A stretch of 55,464 bases of DNA, from the NCBI RefSeq assembly GCF_007859855.1, contig NZ_SJPK01000007.1, forward strand, positions 93,077 to 148,540, read 5' to 3'. Below the pieces are notes generated by a model that was not told where the DNA came from, searched no databases, and saw only the letters and a list, made by a program, of their open reading frames with translations. The translations under genes were made by a program, and so were the position numbers. Below, piece after piece: positions 37,901 to 46,558 of the stretch. Source of the stretch: Allorhodopirellula solitaria. GTDB lineage: Bacteria > Planctomycetota > Planctomycetia > Pirellulales > Pirellulaceae. Every line of letters starts with the position of its first letter. Positions within the stretch are counted from its first letter, which is position 1.

Positions 37901-39768
37901 GTCAGAGCGATGCTCGTCTCGTGGCCGATCGCAACCGAAGTCAACCAACGTTGACTGAGTTGATTCATCGGCAGGTCCACGGGTTGGCGGAATGCGTTCT
38001 GAGAGAATTCACGGTTGCGCGGATGCTCGTTGGCCCAACGGAGTGTTCGGTCTACCAGATTCACGGCCACGGTCACTCCGGCGCCAGTGGGGCAGACCAA
38101 CAATCCCTCGTGATAAGTCGGCATGGCGCCGGCCACTCGGCGGACGGGGTCAGTCGTGATCCCGCTGGCTTCGACCGAGACCAGAACCTGCCGCCACAGC
38201 TCGCTGCCGTCTTGAGGGTCTAGACAGACCAGGATGATCTCGCCAGCCAATTCAGCCATGACGTACAACCGTCCGCGGACGGGCAGCGGCGGACCGAGGA
38301 AGAACGCTTCGGAAAGGGAGGACGGTGTCGTTTCGGAGGAGCCGAGGCGCCACAGCAGTTTGCCTTCGGTGGCGAGGTCCAGTGCCACTAGCGTATTCTT
38401 GCTGGCCTGGACCGCCCGGGTAGCGCGCATCCCAAAAGGATTGAACCGTTCAGACTCAATCGCGCCGAGATCATTGATCATGTAGACCTGTCGCCCGTCA
38501 CTGGATACCTGACCATAGGGGACGTCGTTCCAGATCCGTTGAACCAGGATATCTTTGGGGTCTTCTTTCTCGCGAAGGTCATTCGCGTCGGCTTCGTCAG
38601 GTGTCGTGAGCTCTTCCGGAGTGTCAAACCACGGGTACTGCCAGACTCGCTTTCCCGTCCGGTAGTCAGCACCAATCAGACGCTGCGTGGTTCGCATCAG
38701 CAGTTGATCACCGACGCGGAGGGGCAGCCACGAGGGCGGCGGCAATTGACCGGAGGATTTGAGCTGCGCCGTCTCGGCCTCGATCATCCGTTCTTGCAGT
38801 GGGCTGCCGGATGTTTCGAGCATCCATCGCGGGTTGCTCAGCGGCATCTCACCTTCAGAGAATCCGCTGCGGTTGGGACGACCGCCTAGAAAGGGGTAAT
38901 CTTCGGCGGGCGGATCCACGGTGAAAGCCATCGCTGAGAACCGCGCACGGACTGCAGATTCCCAATCGTTCTTCACTGCAGGAAGAGCCTGCGGATCCCT
39001 GTTCTCTGCGGCGACAAAATCGGCGGGGAGTTGCCCCGGCGTGGGCAGGGATCGGCTCGACAAGAGACAGGCGCCCGCGTGCAACCAGATGACCTCGTCA
39101 CCGAGCTGCTCGATCGCTCGAGGCGACCGCACCACGTCGTCGAGCAACAGCGAAACGGCGAGTGCATTGCCAAGCAACCACTCGCGTGTCGCCAGTAGAG
39201 AGGAGGCGTGGTAGCCCGCCTCGGTGTGAAAGAACTCGCGCCGCACCTGTTCGACGGCCTCCCAGTCCCGGTCGGGCTGGGCATCATCGAGAATCTTCGC
39301 CGCCAGCGGCCCGTAGCGAAGCTCGTAGATTTCCATCGCGGGCTTGGGCAGTTGTCCGATCATCTCGCGGGCTTGTCGCATGACCGTCATGGGACGGCCG
39401 AAATCATCCACTCCATCGCTGGCAGAGTCGAGCTGATCGCGGGCGGCACTGGGCGAGGCAGAATCCAGAAAATAGTCCTGCGCCGTCTCGGGGAGGTTGT
39501 CCTGGGAGAGCCTCCGCAATAGATCGCCCAGACGCACGACCGCATCGCTGTAGCGTTCCTCCTCGATCGCATCCTCAGCCTCACGAATCTGCTGGCGGAC
39601 GCTACGCGGCGGCGGCAGGAACTCAGCCATGCCTGAGACCGAGTTGGAATTAAACAGCCCCTGAGCTAGACAATCGCCGGAGACAACTGAAAAAGCAACG
39701 ATCAACAGCGTCACGACCGCTGGCATCGACCGGGCGCCAGGACGGTACGGCTTCGCAGTCAAATTCAC
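34996..39768 (-). CDS. Very large secreted PQQ-type beta-propeller protein with helical repeats
   Basis: The ~1590-residue protein has a signal peptide (hydrophobic stretch ending near DCLAQ). The N-terminal region is helical with TPR-like character (EAEDAIEEERYSDAVVRLGDLLRRL). Several PQQ/BamB-like blades follow (ADYRTGKRVWQYPW, LDLATEGKLLWRLGS, LDPQDGSELWRQ, FDLQTGNEIWST), then a middle helical block (RRDDALALLKKAREMDPES) and a second set of blades (YHTVTGEQLWRTQTS, LDVESGKTLNELLG). The acidic C-terminal tail (KPTDTEANPESSDSTTP) is probably disordered. Start: GTG 39768 has GAGG upstream and gives a good basic n-region; TTG 39798 and ATG 39726 are alternatives. The role is unknown; a periplasmic scaffold is a guess. 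Confidence 0.85.
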   Translation of the reverse strand: MNLTAKPYRPGARSMPAVVTLLIVAFSVVSGDCLAQGLFNSNSVSGMAEFLPPPRSVRQQIREAEDAIEEERYSDAVVRLGDLLRRLSQDNLPETAQDYFLDSASPSAARDQLDSASDGVDDFGRPMTVMRQAREMIGQLPKPAMEIYELRYGPLAAKILDDAQPDRDWEAVEQVRREFFHTEAGYHASSLLATREWLLGNALAVSLLLDDVVRSPRAIEQLGDEVIWLHAGACLLSSRSLPTPGQLPADFVAAENRDPQALPAVKNDWESAVRARFSAMAFTVDPPAEDYPFLGGRPNRSGFSEGEMPLSNPRWMLETSGSPLQERMIEAETAQLKSSGQLPPPSWLPLRVGDQLLMRTTQRLIGADYRTGKRVWQYPWFDTPEELTTPDEADANDLREKEDPKDILVQRIWNDVPYGQVSSDGRQVYMINDLGAIESERFNPFGMRATRAVQASKNTLVALDLATEGKLLWRLGSSETTPSSLSEAFFLGPPLPVRGRLYVMAELAGEIILVCLDPQDGSELWRQVLVSVEASGITTDPVRRVAGAMPTYHEGLLVCPTGAGVTVAVNLVDRTLRWANEHPRNREFSQNAFRQPVDLPMNQLSQRWLTSVAIGHETSIALTPVESDRMIVVDAVTGVDRFRPQPRGKNLYLAGIRNNQYLIVRGDRVMAFDLQTGNEIWSTPSDLMSPGQRVSGRGVFGPASYFLPTTSDELIEIGLASGEILSRRHTRYPLGNLVAAEGEIISQASATVAVAYGEETLRPTIDRILADDPDDFFAIIRKAELLMEDDRRDDALALLKKAREMDPESIDAIALSVEALLGSLRDQEKISPEDMQTLRELIDRPEQQAELLVLQIQGLLEPLRSDPPATEISQSDVNAAMDRLLELSALTIERPSLANQQAAVFADSARQFTLASWLTARVAQVANAADEDTLAEINERLQEHLQTGVRANRTTLNQIVSHFSPLGDAVQAYRQSLVQQSQQQGDALATERLVWGTRLPTDAALHDLDSQDLLTLARTYSEAQWGEDRRYVGQVLQQRIQDPKASPAEIQRIAGILDEYQVRGNIRPRSDSWPREHVELQWESTRLPQNQALMSNRRYAKTTRWMGKQTLGWQAISDNTPLSLLDQDGINHPIMVDGLTNRTSSDKEVTLSGGLMLVLTPSELIAVDLFRVLSRGSTDAVRWRQSLHPDGQSVAKRRSETSKFGDKIYRYVSNSPTANADDAQLRLGPVLGDRLFLLQGRDLICYHTVTGEQLWRTQTSIPGSGVVAGDGRVAVLSERADQIAYFDWHDGREMESKPFNVDSVMATAGRHVLLVTQYDEEDADSDLVDPYMLEIVDGITQDRVQERVASPINLTDQARSTSQGRLVNDRYMTLIDSDGRATIWDVLSGASLADVEIPLRPRLSGLSVVQIHDRFLLMPRCELPPPPDIEGNVITIPSGMSVQDVTSAHCIELADDETDAPAALAWSQTFEQARGVTTFQPWMTPILTLVRRQTYIDNASTRRHELDVWALDVESGKTLNELLGKNIGSRNIRIETEVRLLPSRDQVFSIIQSQLLTYTFSNQKPTDTEANPESSDSTTPNAAQEPDESQ

Positions 39769-39849
39769 AGAATGCCTCACAGCTAGGTCGGGGAACAAGC
39801 AGAATCCGAACCCATCTTATCAAAAAGCGGCGATCGTGGCGTGATACGC

Positions 39850-40605
39850 TCAGCAAATGTCTTGTCGTTTAAAGAATTCAGCGTTGGATACGCGTCTCGC
39901 ACCGAAACCGGCGCAGAGAGTGGCGAGCAAACACAACAAGAGCGACGGTTCGGGAACCGCGACCACGGAACCATTGACAACCAAGTCATCGCCCACGAGG
40001 TTGCGCAAATAGGTGTCCCCGGCACCAGTGGTGGTTCCAAATCCGTAAATACGGAAGCTAATCGGGCCAGTCAAATTTTGAAACTCCGGCATCGACAGAC
40101 TGATGGGGCCAAATCCGGATGCGTCCGTATCCAGTCCTCCGGTCACACCCGCAATGTTGTCGACCGAAGCGATTTGGTCGCCATCGTTGAACCCGCTTAT
40201 ACTCGTCAAGACTGCCGCGCTATTGCTACCGTTGGCCGTCGTTTGTCCAACAAATGCAAGAGAGTCCAAATTCATTTGGAATCCTTGAGCAGCAGTCACC
40301 GTAAAATCGATGAAGTGCCCAGCATTGATCGCCCCGGCCAGAGATGTTTGCGAGTCCCCCACAAGGACTTTGAATCCGTAGCGAGAGCCTGCCGTCGACG
40401 GGTTCAAACTACTGCCGATACGCAACACCCCCGAGACATGCGGGGCGGTGGTGGGTGCCGTGAATGAGAACGGTGACGTCGATTCATCAATGCCCCCGCC
40501 CGTGTTCATGTCGATTCCATCAAAATCCCAGCTAGCGATGATTGCCCCGTCGGCGGCCGACACGCAACAAATCGAGAGCACTAGGAGCACAAAGCGGATG
40601 TTCAT
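39850..40605 (-). CDS. PEP-CTERM secreted protein
   Basis: The 251-residue protein has an N-terminal signal peptide (about 1-20). The beta-rich body starts IIASWDFDGID and contains FTVTAAQGFQMNLDSLAF and FRIYGFG, a layout common in small PEP-CTERM proteins. The C-terminal sorting signal has VPEPS, a hydrophobic helix and GARR (about 216-240). Unusually, 12 more residues (VSNAEFFKRQDIC) follow the basic cluster. It should be processed by an exosortase at the membrane; no exosortase gene is in the window. The body has no recognisable catalytic motif. Confidence 0.82.
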   Translation of the reverse strand: MNIRFVLLVLSICCVSAADGAIIASWDFDGIDMNTGGGIDESTSPFSFTAPTTAPHVSGVLRIGSSLNPSTAGSRYGFKVLVGDSQTSLAGAINAGHFIDFTVTAAQGFQMNLDSLAFVGQTTANGSNSAAVLTSISGFNDGDQIASVDNIAGVTGGLDTDASGFGPISLSMPEFQNLTGPISFRIYGFGTTTGAGDTYLRNLVGDDLVVNGSVVAVPEPSLLLCLLATLCAGFGARRVSNAEFFKRQDIC

Positions 40606-40730
40606 ATCAGAGCAGTTTCAGGGCGAATCCCTTGCAGCCTCTCTTCGAGGCTTCGAACGGGCATGTGTCAAAACACATACTCTCTATCCGGATGGATCCT
40701 ACTCCGTCAATCGCCAAAGTGCCAGAATAT

Positions 40731-42749
40731 TCACGGCGCTGACGGGTCGGCAGGTTGAGCTTCGCTGAAATGGCGAAGCCGACGTGCGATCTGGCCCTTG
40801 GGGAGGACGCGAAACTTGAATTCGAAAGCGTCGGCGTCGATGGGGAACTCACCCCGGCCGTTGTCGTGGAAGAACGAAGCGATGTTGAGGATCTGCAATA
40901 CCTCGGCCTCGGTTCGGCTCCGGAGGGCCGAACGCACCAGCACCTCGCGCGGGTCGGCCTCACCGATGATGGCGAGAAACTCGGCTGCCCTGGCGGCGAC
41001 GAGTGGTTGAGGATCGAGTGTTGCCCGCTGAGCAAGCTGGATCATGGTTTGGTCGTCGGCAGCGTCTGTTCTCACGGCGGCGTCGGAGGCTGCCTTCGAG
41101 CTGGCGGCATCGAAGGCCCAGTAGCGGACCCAGGGGTCGCCTGAGTTCATGCTAGTAATCAATTGCGTGGTTGCGCGGTCCCATGGCTCCAGGGCGATGT
41201 TCACAGTGTCGATGTAGGTCGCGATCGCCTCGGCCTGATCGTCGCCGAACTGGACCGGGTTGCTCGTGCCCTCCCGCAGAAAAACGGCTTCGGGGACGAA
41301 ACTGAGGTCGTGCGTGTCTTTCAAGTGATCGCTCAACAGACGCCGCATTTCCGTAAGCTTGCCCCCATGCTGCGTTTCGGATGCCAAATTATTGACCTCG
41401 TCAGGATCCTCCGACAAATTGAACAAGGCCTCGACAGGTCGTGATTGGAAGAAGGCAAGTTGCTCAGCCGGAGTCGATGGGTCCTGCGAGCGCTGACGCC
41501 ATTGTTGGTAGGCCAGCATTTTGTAGCGGTACTCATTGTGCAGCGAGTTGGGATACTGGGCTTCGAAGTACCGAATGTACTTCCAGTCCCCGAGCCGAAC
41601 GGCCCGCACGAGATCGTACTTCTCATCCATTCTGTCGGCGTAGCTGAATGTGGTGTCGCGGACGTCGACATCCGCGGCCGTCACGCCTTCACCGAGAAAG
41701 GCCCGGCCATCGATTTGATCGGGTGTTTCAACGCCCGCGAGACGCAACACCGTGGGGGCGAAGTCAATGAACGAGACGAAGCCACGCGTGCGTGATCCCA
41801 AGTCACGGTCGACCAGGTCACGGTATTTCTCGGGCACTCGCACGACGAGAGGCACATGCAATCCGGTTTCGAAAACGTATCCTTTCGACCGTGGCAAGAC
41901 GCCGCCATGATCGCCAAAGTAGAACACGAAAGTATTCTCGAGTTGGCCGGCGGCTTCCAAATCAGCGATCGTTTGCTCAACGATTTCATCGATCTTGCTG
42001 ATCCGATCGCGATAGTAGGCTGCCGTGAATCGTGTCAGCTTGGTTTCGGGCAGATAGGGTGGCACGCGGACATCGTCCTGAGAAAACTCAGTCGGTTTCT
42101 CCATGGCTTGTTGAGCAAAATGCAGCCGGCTTTCATGCGAGTCAGCGTGGCTCTGGACATGAAAGAAAGGTGTGCTGGAGTCGGGGCGGTTCTGCCACGA
42201 AGCCTTCTTGCTGGACTCGTCCCACGGTTTCTCGTTGCTTTGTACGTTGTAGTCCGTTTTGCTGTTGTTGGTCGTGTAGTACCCGGCACTGCGCAGGTAG
42301 GCGGGGAACATCTGCATGTCCTCCGGCAGCGACACCCGGTTGATCGCGCGGTGATACTGGCCGCCGATGCGAGGGGCGTAGCAGCCCATGATCAGAGTCG
42401 TCCGAGCAACCGAACAGACCGGGGCATTGGAGAACGCCCGGTCGAAGGTAACCCCGTGGGCGGCCATCGCTTCGATGGCCGGGGTGCTCACACCGGACTC
42501 GTCGAAGTGTTGCAGGTAGTGCTTGGAATTGTCCTCCGACATGATCCACAGAATGTTCGGTTTTGCCGCCGGCGGTGGAGTACCCGATGCTGTCGCATCA
42601 TCCGAGGCGGCCGGAGTATCGGCGTGGACGGCGGCGGCGATCATCAGCAGCGGAAGGACCGAAAGGATGCTCGTCGCCAGGATTCCGCACTTAGGAAGGC
42701 AACGGAAAATGGGCAGGATGCCGAAAGAGATTCGCCGATCGAGGCTCAT
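40731..42749 (-). CDS. Sulfatase with variant CSVAR signature and C-terminal helical repeats
   Basis: The 672-residue protein has a long signal peptide (hydrophobic part about 22-42). Its sulfatase core has NILWIMSEDNSKHYL (metal site), the modification motif C112-S-V-A-R116 where most sulfatases have CxPSR, and GYYTTNNSKTDYN. FVFYFGDHGGVLPRSKGYVFETGLHVPLVVR, WKYIRYFEAQYP and LFNLSEDPDEVNNLA follow. After about residue 520 there is a HEAT-like alpha-helical extension (LDPQPLVAARAAEFLAIIGE). Start at 42749 gives a proper signal peptide; an upstream start at 42887 would overlap the divergent lspA promoter region. It is unlinked to the sialic-acid cluster. Confidence 0.88.
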   Translation of the reverse strand: MSLDRRISFGILPIFRCLPKCGILATSILSVLPLLMIAAAVHADTPAASDDATASGTPPPAAKPNILWIMSEDNSKHYLQHFDESGVSTPAIEAMAAHGVTFDRAFSNAPVCSVARTTLIMGCYAPRIGGQYHRAINRVSLPEDMQMFPAYLRSAGYYTTNNSKTDYNVQSNEKPWDESSKKASWQNRPDSSTPFFHVQSHADSHESRLHFAQQAMEKPTEFSQDDVRVPPYLPETKLTRFTAAYYRDRISKIDEIVEQTIADLEAAGQLENTFVFYFGDHGGVLPRSKGYVFETGLHVPLVVRVPEKYRDLVDRDLGSRTRGFVSFIDFAPTVLRLAGVETPDQIDGRAFLGEGVTAADVDVRDTTFSYADRMDEKYDLVRAVRLGDWKYIRYFEAQYPNSLHNEYRYKMLAYQQWRQRSQDPSTPAEQLAFFQSRPVEALFNLSEDPDEVNNLASETQHGGKLTEMRRLLSDHLKDTHDLSFVPEAVFLREGTSNPVQFGDDQAEAIATYIDTVNIALEPWDRATTQLITSMNSGDPWVRYWAFDAASSKAASDAAVRTDAADDQTMIQLAQRATLDPQPLVAARAAEFLAIIGEADPREVLVRSALRSRTEAEVLQILNIASFFHDNGRGEFPIDADAFEFKFRVLPKGQIARRLRHFSEAQPADPSAP

Positions 42750-42961
42750 AGAAATCACAGAATGAACAGAGTGGGAGGGGAGTGGCGACACGTGGTCGCG
42801 AGGAGAAGGCATTGGATCGTGGATTGTACCGTGATTGTACCGGGGAATCGGTGAGCATTGGTGAACCGCTTCTGTTTTCTTGTTCACAGAGTAGCCGCGG
42901 AAGTGTATTCTTCGTCGCGTGGTCCACCCCGCTCGTTCCCGGTTATCTCTTTGCGAGTCTC

Positions 42962-43561
42962 ATGCAAGCCAACCCGTCTCCCGCCTCGGTCGTCATTCCC
43001 CGGTCGCGCTACCTGCTTTTTGGCTGCCTCGCCGTGGTCGGTGCCGGTTTGGACCTCTGGACCAAACACGCCATTTTTGCGTGGCGCGGACTGCCCGGGC
43101 AACGCGAAGTCTACTGGGTGATCGATGGCTATTTTGGCATCGAAACAGCCGTGAACATTGGTGCCGTGTTTGGCATTGGCGCCGGCAAAGGATTGATGTT
43201 CGCGGGGATTTCAGTCGTCGCTTTGGTGGGGATTCTGGTCTGGCTCTTTCGCTTTCGCGCTGCCGAATCCGCTTGGCTGACCTTTGCTCTGGGATGCATC
43301 ACCGGTGGGATCTTCGGCAACCTCTATGATCGGTTGGGGCTATGGTGGCAGACCGGCTATCCGGAACAGTGGAAGAGTGGTGTGCGTGACTGGATACTCT
43401 GGCAAGCCTCAGACGCGTGGAGATGGCCGAACTTCAACATCGCTGACTCGTTGTTGGTCGTCGGTGCCGTCATGCTGGTTGTCCAGTCGATCTTCTTTCC
43501 GCCCGCATCGATGTTAGCGGGTCCCTCCGAGGCGGATCCAGATCCGACACCCGGTGATTGA
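42962..43561 (+). CDS. lspA: Lipoprotein signal peptidase (signal peptidase II)
   Basis: The 199-residue membrane protein has the LspA family motifs: DLWTKHAIF near the first helix, NIGAVFGIG, GGIFGNLYDRL with catalytic Asp123 (GNxxDR) and FNIADS with catalytic Asp162. Four membrane helices are evident. It cleaves prolipoprotein signal peptides after diacylglyceryl transfer; lgt, the preceding step, lies 8 kb away. The C-terminal tail (GPSEADPDPTPGD) is acidic and extra compared with E. coli. The ATG at 42962 fits the family; the frame is open to 42782 but that part is not LspA-like. The next gene begins 9 bp after its stop, suggesting an operon. Confidence 0.94.
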   Translation: MQANPSPASVVIPRSRYLLFGCLAVVGAGLDLWTKHAIFAWRGLPGQREVYWVIDGYFGIETAVNIGAVFGIGAGKGLMFAGISVVALVGILVWLFRFRAAESAWLTFALGCITGGIFGNLYDRLGLWWQTGYPEQWKSGVRDWILWQASDAWRWPNFNIADSLLVVGAVMLVVQSIFFPPASMLAGPSEADPDPTPGD

Positions 43562-43570
43562 ATTCGCGCG

Positions 43571-46045
43571 ATGTCCCATTTGAACAATCAGCGTCCGTTG
43601 AAATCGCAAGTGGTCGCTGGCTCGCCGACCCGCCCTGCCCTGCTGGCTCGGTCTGCCGATCGGTTGGCTGCAGTCCTCGTTCGGTGGCGCGTGTGGTTGC
43701 TGGTGATCGGCTGCCTCGGGTTCATTCCGCTGGCGTACCTGCAGTCGGGGTTGACGATGAATCGGTCGTTGGCGGCCATGTTCGCCAGCGACGACCCCGC
43801 GCTGCTGGACTACCAACGCATGCAGTCACGTTTCGGCGGGAACCTCGTCGTCATGTGGGTTTACGATGACGAAGAATTGATGACTGCCGAAGGGCTGGCG
43901 CGGAGCCGCCTGTGGACCGAGCGAGTCGAATCGATCGATGGCGTGGAGGGCGTCCTCTCGGTCGCCAAACTCGTCGACGCGTTTCGTTTCCTGCGACCGT
44001 CGCTTTCCTCATCGTTATCGCTGTCCGAGTCCACCGGGGAACCTCTCTTTCGAACGGGTGATGCGGTCGCGGCACAGTTTCGTGATCTTTTCGCTGGCTA
44101 CACGCATAGCGCCGATGAAAAGACCGCAGCGATCGTCGTGATGTTGAAGGGCACGACAGCGGCGCAGCCTGACCGCGTGAGCCAGAGCATTGCTCAGCTG
44201 CGCAGCCTGGCGGCGGAGATGCCAGCGTCCTCGGCATCCTCGTTGATCGGGGAGCCCGTGCTCTTAGAAGATGCCTTCGATCTCATCTTGGCCGACGGCC
44301 GGAGGTTGGCGATCGGCACGATCGGGCTGCTATGCTTGGTCATCCTGGTAACGCTCCGGGACCTTCGCGTGGTCATTCTGGCGGCGATTTGTATTGTCTG
44401 GTCGACGGTGGCAACACGGGCCTGGATGGTTGTCGCCGGCGTCGAACTGTCGCTGGTTTCGACGATTTTGCTCGCCCTCGTTTCGGTGATCGTGGTCGCG
44501 GCGATCATGCATTTGGCGGTGCGTTGCCGTGTCCCCGGTGCATCTTGTGCGGCAGCGATAGCGATGCTGGCGATCCCGATTGCCTGCACCTGCTTTACCG
44601 ACGCAGCGGGTTTCGCCGCGTTGATGATTTCGCAGGTGCGCCCCGTCGCCGAGTTCGGTGCCATGACAGCAGCGGCCGCTGTCTGCGTATTGGTGTCCCT
44701 GGCGTTGTTTTCGCCCGCCATGATGAGCCTATCTGACCGCTGGGGCCTGTCCAGGAAACGAGCTCGAGAATCACGAGCTCCAGGCAATGAAGTGGATACC
44801 GCCGAAGCATCGCAAACGCACCTGCCCCTGCGAACATTGGCAACGGTGAGCGTACGTCAGCGACTTCCACTGTCGATCGCCGCGATCGTTTTGCTAGCCG
44901 GTTCGACCTATTACGTCATGGGCCTGGATACGAACTCGAGTTTCCTTGAGAACTTCCGTGCTGACAGCCCAATCGTGCGCGACTACGAGCGTGTTGAAAA
45001 CCGATTTGGTGGCGCGGGTGTATGGGATGTCAGCCTACCCGCACCGGCAGTAATCACACCGGAATACTTGGATGAGGTGCGCAGCCTCGAGGACCAACTA
45101 AGGAACATTCAGATTGAGTCCGTGGACTCGGGATCAAACGACCGTGGCGATGTGCGGCTACGGAAAGTCCTCAGTCTCGCCGATGCCGATGCCGTGGCCG
45201 CGCAGGTCACGATGCTGTCATTCGTCTCGCCCGGAGTCCGCTTGACAGGAATGCGTGCGGCCATCCCCGCGTTTACCGAAGCACTATTGACGTTCTCCGA
45301 AACATCCCAACCGACACAGCCGCGCCGGCTGCGGATCATGCTGCGCAGCGATGAGTCGTTGTCGGGTGAGGAGAAGTCGGCGTTGATGGACGAAGTCAAT
45401 CAAACGGTGCAGGCAGCTGTTGCGCAGTTCACCCATCCGGGAGCGACCGCTGATCAGCATGAGCGGGCTAACAGTAGCGAGTGGGACGAAGGCGGAGTCG
45501 TAACGGGATACTCAGTCCTGATGTCGCGTATGGTCTCCAGTCTCGTGCGCGATCAATGGACAACGTTAGCAGTCGCCCTCGCCGCGGTGGGCTTGTTACT
45601 ACTCGTGGTAACCGCGGATTGGCGATTAACAATCGTGTCACTGATCGTCAACGCACTTCCCATCCTCGTGGTCCTGTCTTGCATGGGATGGTTTGGTGGG
45701 CAGCTCGATCTCGGGTCCGCGATGATTGGTGCCGTTTCGATCGGGTTGTCGATCGATGGATCGATCCATTTTTTGAGCGGCTATCAACGCCGCCGAAGTG
45801 TCGGACAACCCAGTGAAGTGGCGGCGGTCGAGGCGGCTGCTGACCTGGGGGCTCCGATCTTGCTCGCGAATATCGCCTTGGTGGTCGGCTTCGCCGTCTT
45901 GATAACGAGCCCCTTCGTACCGACAGCTACCTTCGGGCTGCTTGTGGCGGCCACATTGACCATCTCAGCGTTCGCCAATCTCACGCTGCTGCCCGCCATG
46001 GTGGTGTTCGCTTCGTCCCCTCGTTTCGTCCTTTCCCAGCGATGA
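43571..46045 (+). CDS. RND-superfamily exporter of the MMPL/HAE3 type
   Basis: The 824-residue protein has two similar halves. Each starts with a single helix (about 38-58 and 433-452) followed by an extracytoplasmic domain and a bundle of about five helices. The second bundle holds GAVSIGLSIDGSIHFLSGYQRRRS, the characteristic MMPL/HAE3 segment with the Asp of the proton relay. The repeated motif FGGNLVVMWVYDDEEL/FGGAGVWDVSL lies at the start of each periplasmic domain. Members export lipids, hopanoids or other hydrophobic compounds. It likely shares a transcript with lspA. The cargo is unknown. Confidence 0.88.
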   Translation: MSHLNNQRPLKSQVVAGSPTRPALLARSADRLAAVLVRWRVWLLVIGCLGFIPLAYLQSGLTMNRSLAAMFASDDPALLDYQRMQSRFGGNLVVMWVYDDEELMTAEGLARSRLWTERVESIDGVEGVLSVAKLVDAFRFLRPSLSSSLSLSESTGEPLFRTGDAVAAQFRDLFAGYTHSADEKTAAIVVMLKGTTAAQPDRVSQSIAQLRSLAAEMPASSASSLIGEPVLLEDAFDLILADGRRLAIGTIGLLCLVILVTLRDLRVVILAAICIVWSTVATRAWMVVAGVELSLVSTILLALVSVIVVAAIMHLAVRCRVPGASCAAAIAMLAIPIACTCFTDAAGFAALMISQVRPVAEFGAMTAAAAVCVLVSLALFSPAMMSLSDRWGLSRKRARESRAPGNEVDTAEASQTHLPLRTLATVSVRQRLPLSIAAIVLLAGSTYYVMGLDTNSSFLENFRADSPIVRDYERVENRFGGAGVWDVSLPAPAVITPEYLDEVRSLEDQLRNIQIESVDSGSNDRGDVRLRKVLSLADADAVAAQVTMLSFVSPGVRLTGMRAAIPAFTEALLTFSETSQPTQPRRLRIMLRSDESLSGEEKSALMDEVNQTVQAAVAQFTHPGATADQHERANSSEWDEGGVVTGYSVLMSRMVSSLVRDQWTTLAVALAAVGLLLLVVTADWRLTIVSLIVNALPILVVLSCMGWFGGQLDLGSAMIGAVSIGLSIDGSIHFLSGYQRRRSVGQPSEVAAVEAAADLGAPILLANIALVVGFAVLITSPFVPTATFGLLVAATLTISAFANLTLLPAMVVFASSPRFVLSQR

Positions 46046-46141
46046 AAGATTTCAGCGGCAGGGCGAGTTTGACTCCTGAGACAAAACGTCCTAGGGTGAA
46101 TGTGACACGCTGTCTCCCGCTTCCTTTCGTTCGTCGTTTCG

Positions 46142-46534
46142 ATGGCCGTCCAACCCGCTGACGTCACTGCTGCCGAGCTCGCCGTCTTACACGCGCTGTG
46201 GAATGGGTCCGCCACGATTCGTGAGATCACCGACGTGGTGTACTCCGGTGGATCGGCGTCGGAGTATGCGACGGTCAAGAAGCTGCTTTCTCGGATCGAA
46301 GCCAAGGGGCTCGTGACGCGTGATACGAGTCAATTGGCTCATCGCTTTTCGGCAGCCATCTCTCCAGATGACCTCATTGCCCGGCGGTTGCAGGATGTAG
46401 CGGAGGACATTTGCGACGGATCGCACACTCCGCTGTTGATGAACCTGCTAACCCATCGCCAGTACTCGGCGCCAGAACGCAAGCAGCTCCGCGAGCTGCT
46501 CAACGAACTTTTCGGCGCGGACTCTCCGAAGTAA
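46142..46534 (+). CDS. BlaI/MecI/CopY-family repressor
   Basis: This 130-residue winged-helix protein has the BlaI family sequence pattern: AELAVLHALWNGSATIREITDVVY at the first helices, YATVKKLLSRIEAKGLVTR (recognition helix and wing) and HRFSAAISPDDLIARRL. Family members dimerise and repress operons until cleaved by a BlaR1-type protease. It is followed 24 bp later by a BlaR1-like protein lacking the protease domain, so induction by cleavage cannot use that partner. Binding sites probably lie in the 96 bp upstream, though I cannot mark a clear TACA/TGTA palindrome. Confidence 0.92.
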   Translation: MAVQPADVTAAELAVLHALWNGSATIREITDVVYSGGSASEYATVKKLLSRIEAKGLVTRDTSQLAHRFSAAISPDDLIARRLQDVAEDICDGSHTPLLMNLLTHRQYSAPERKQLRELLNELFGADSPK

Positions 46535-46558
46535 TCTCTTCTCTCTCAAGGCGTTTCC

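Noticed and set aside
41856..42854. 332-codon frame antisense to the CSVAR sulfatase
   Set aside because: No recognisable motif; the opposite strand has a complete sulfatase.
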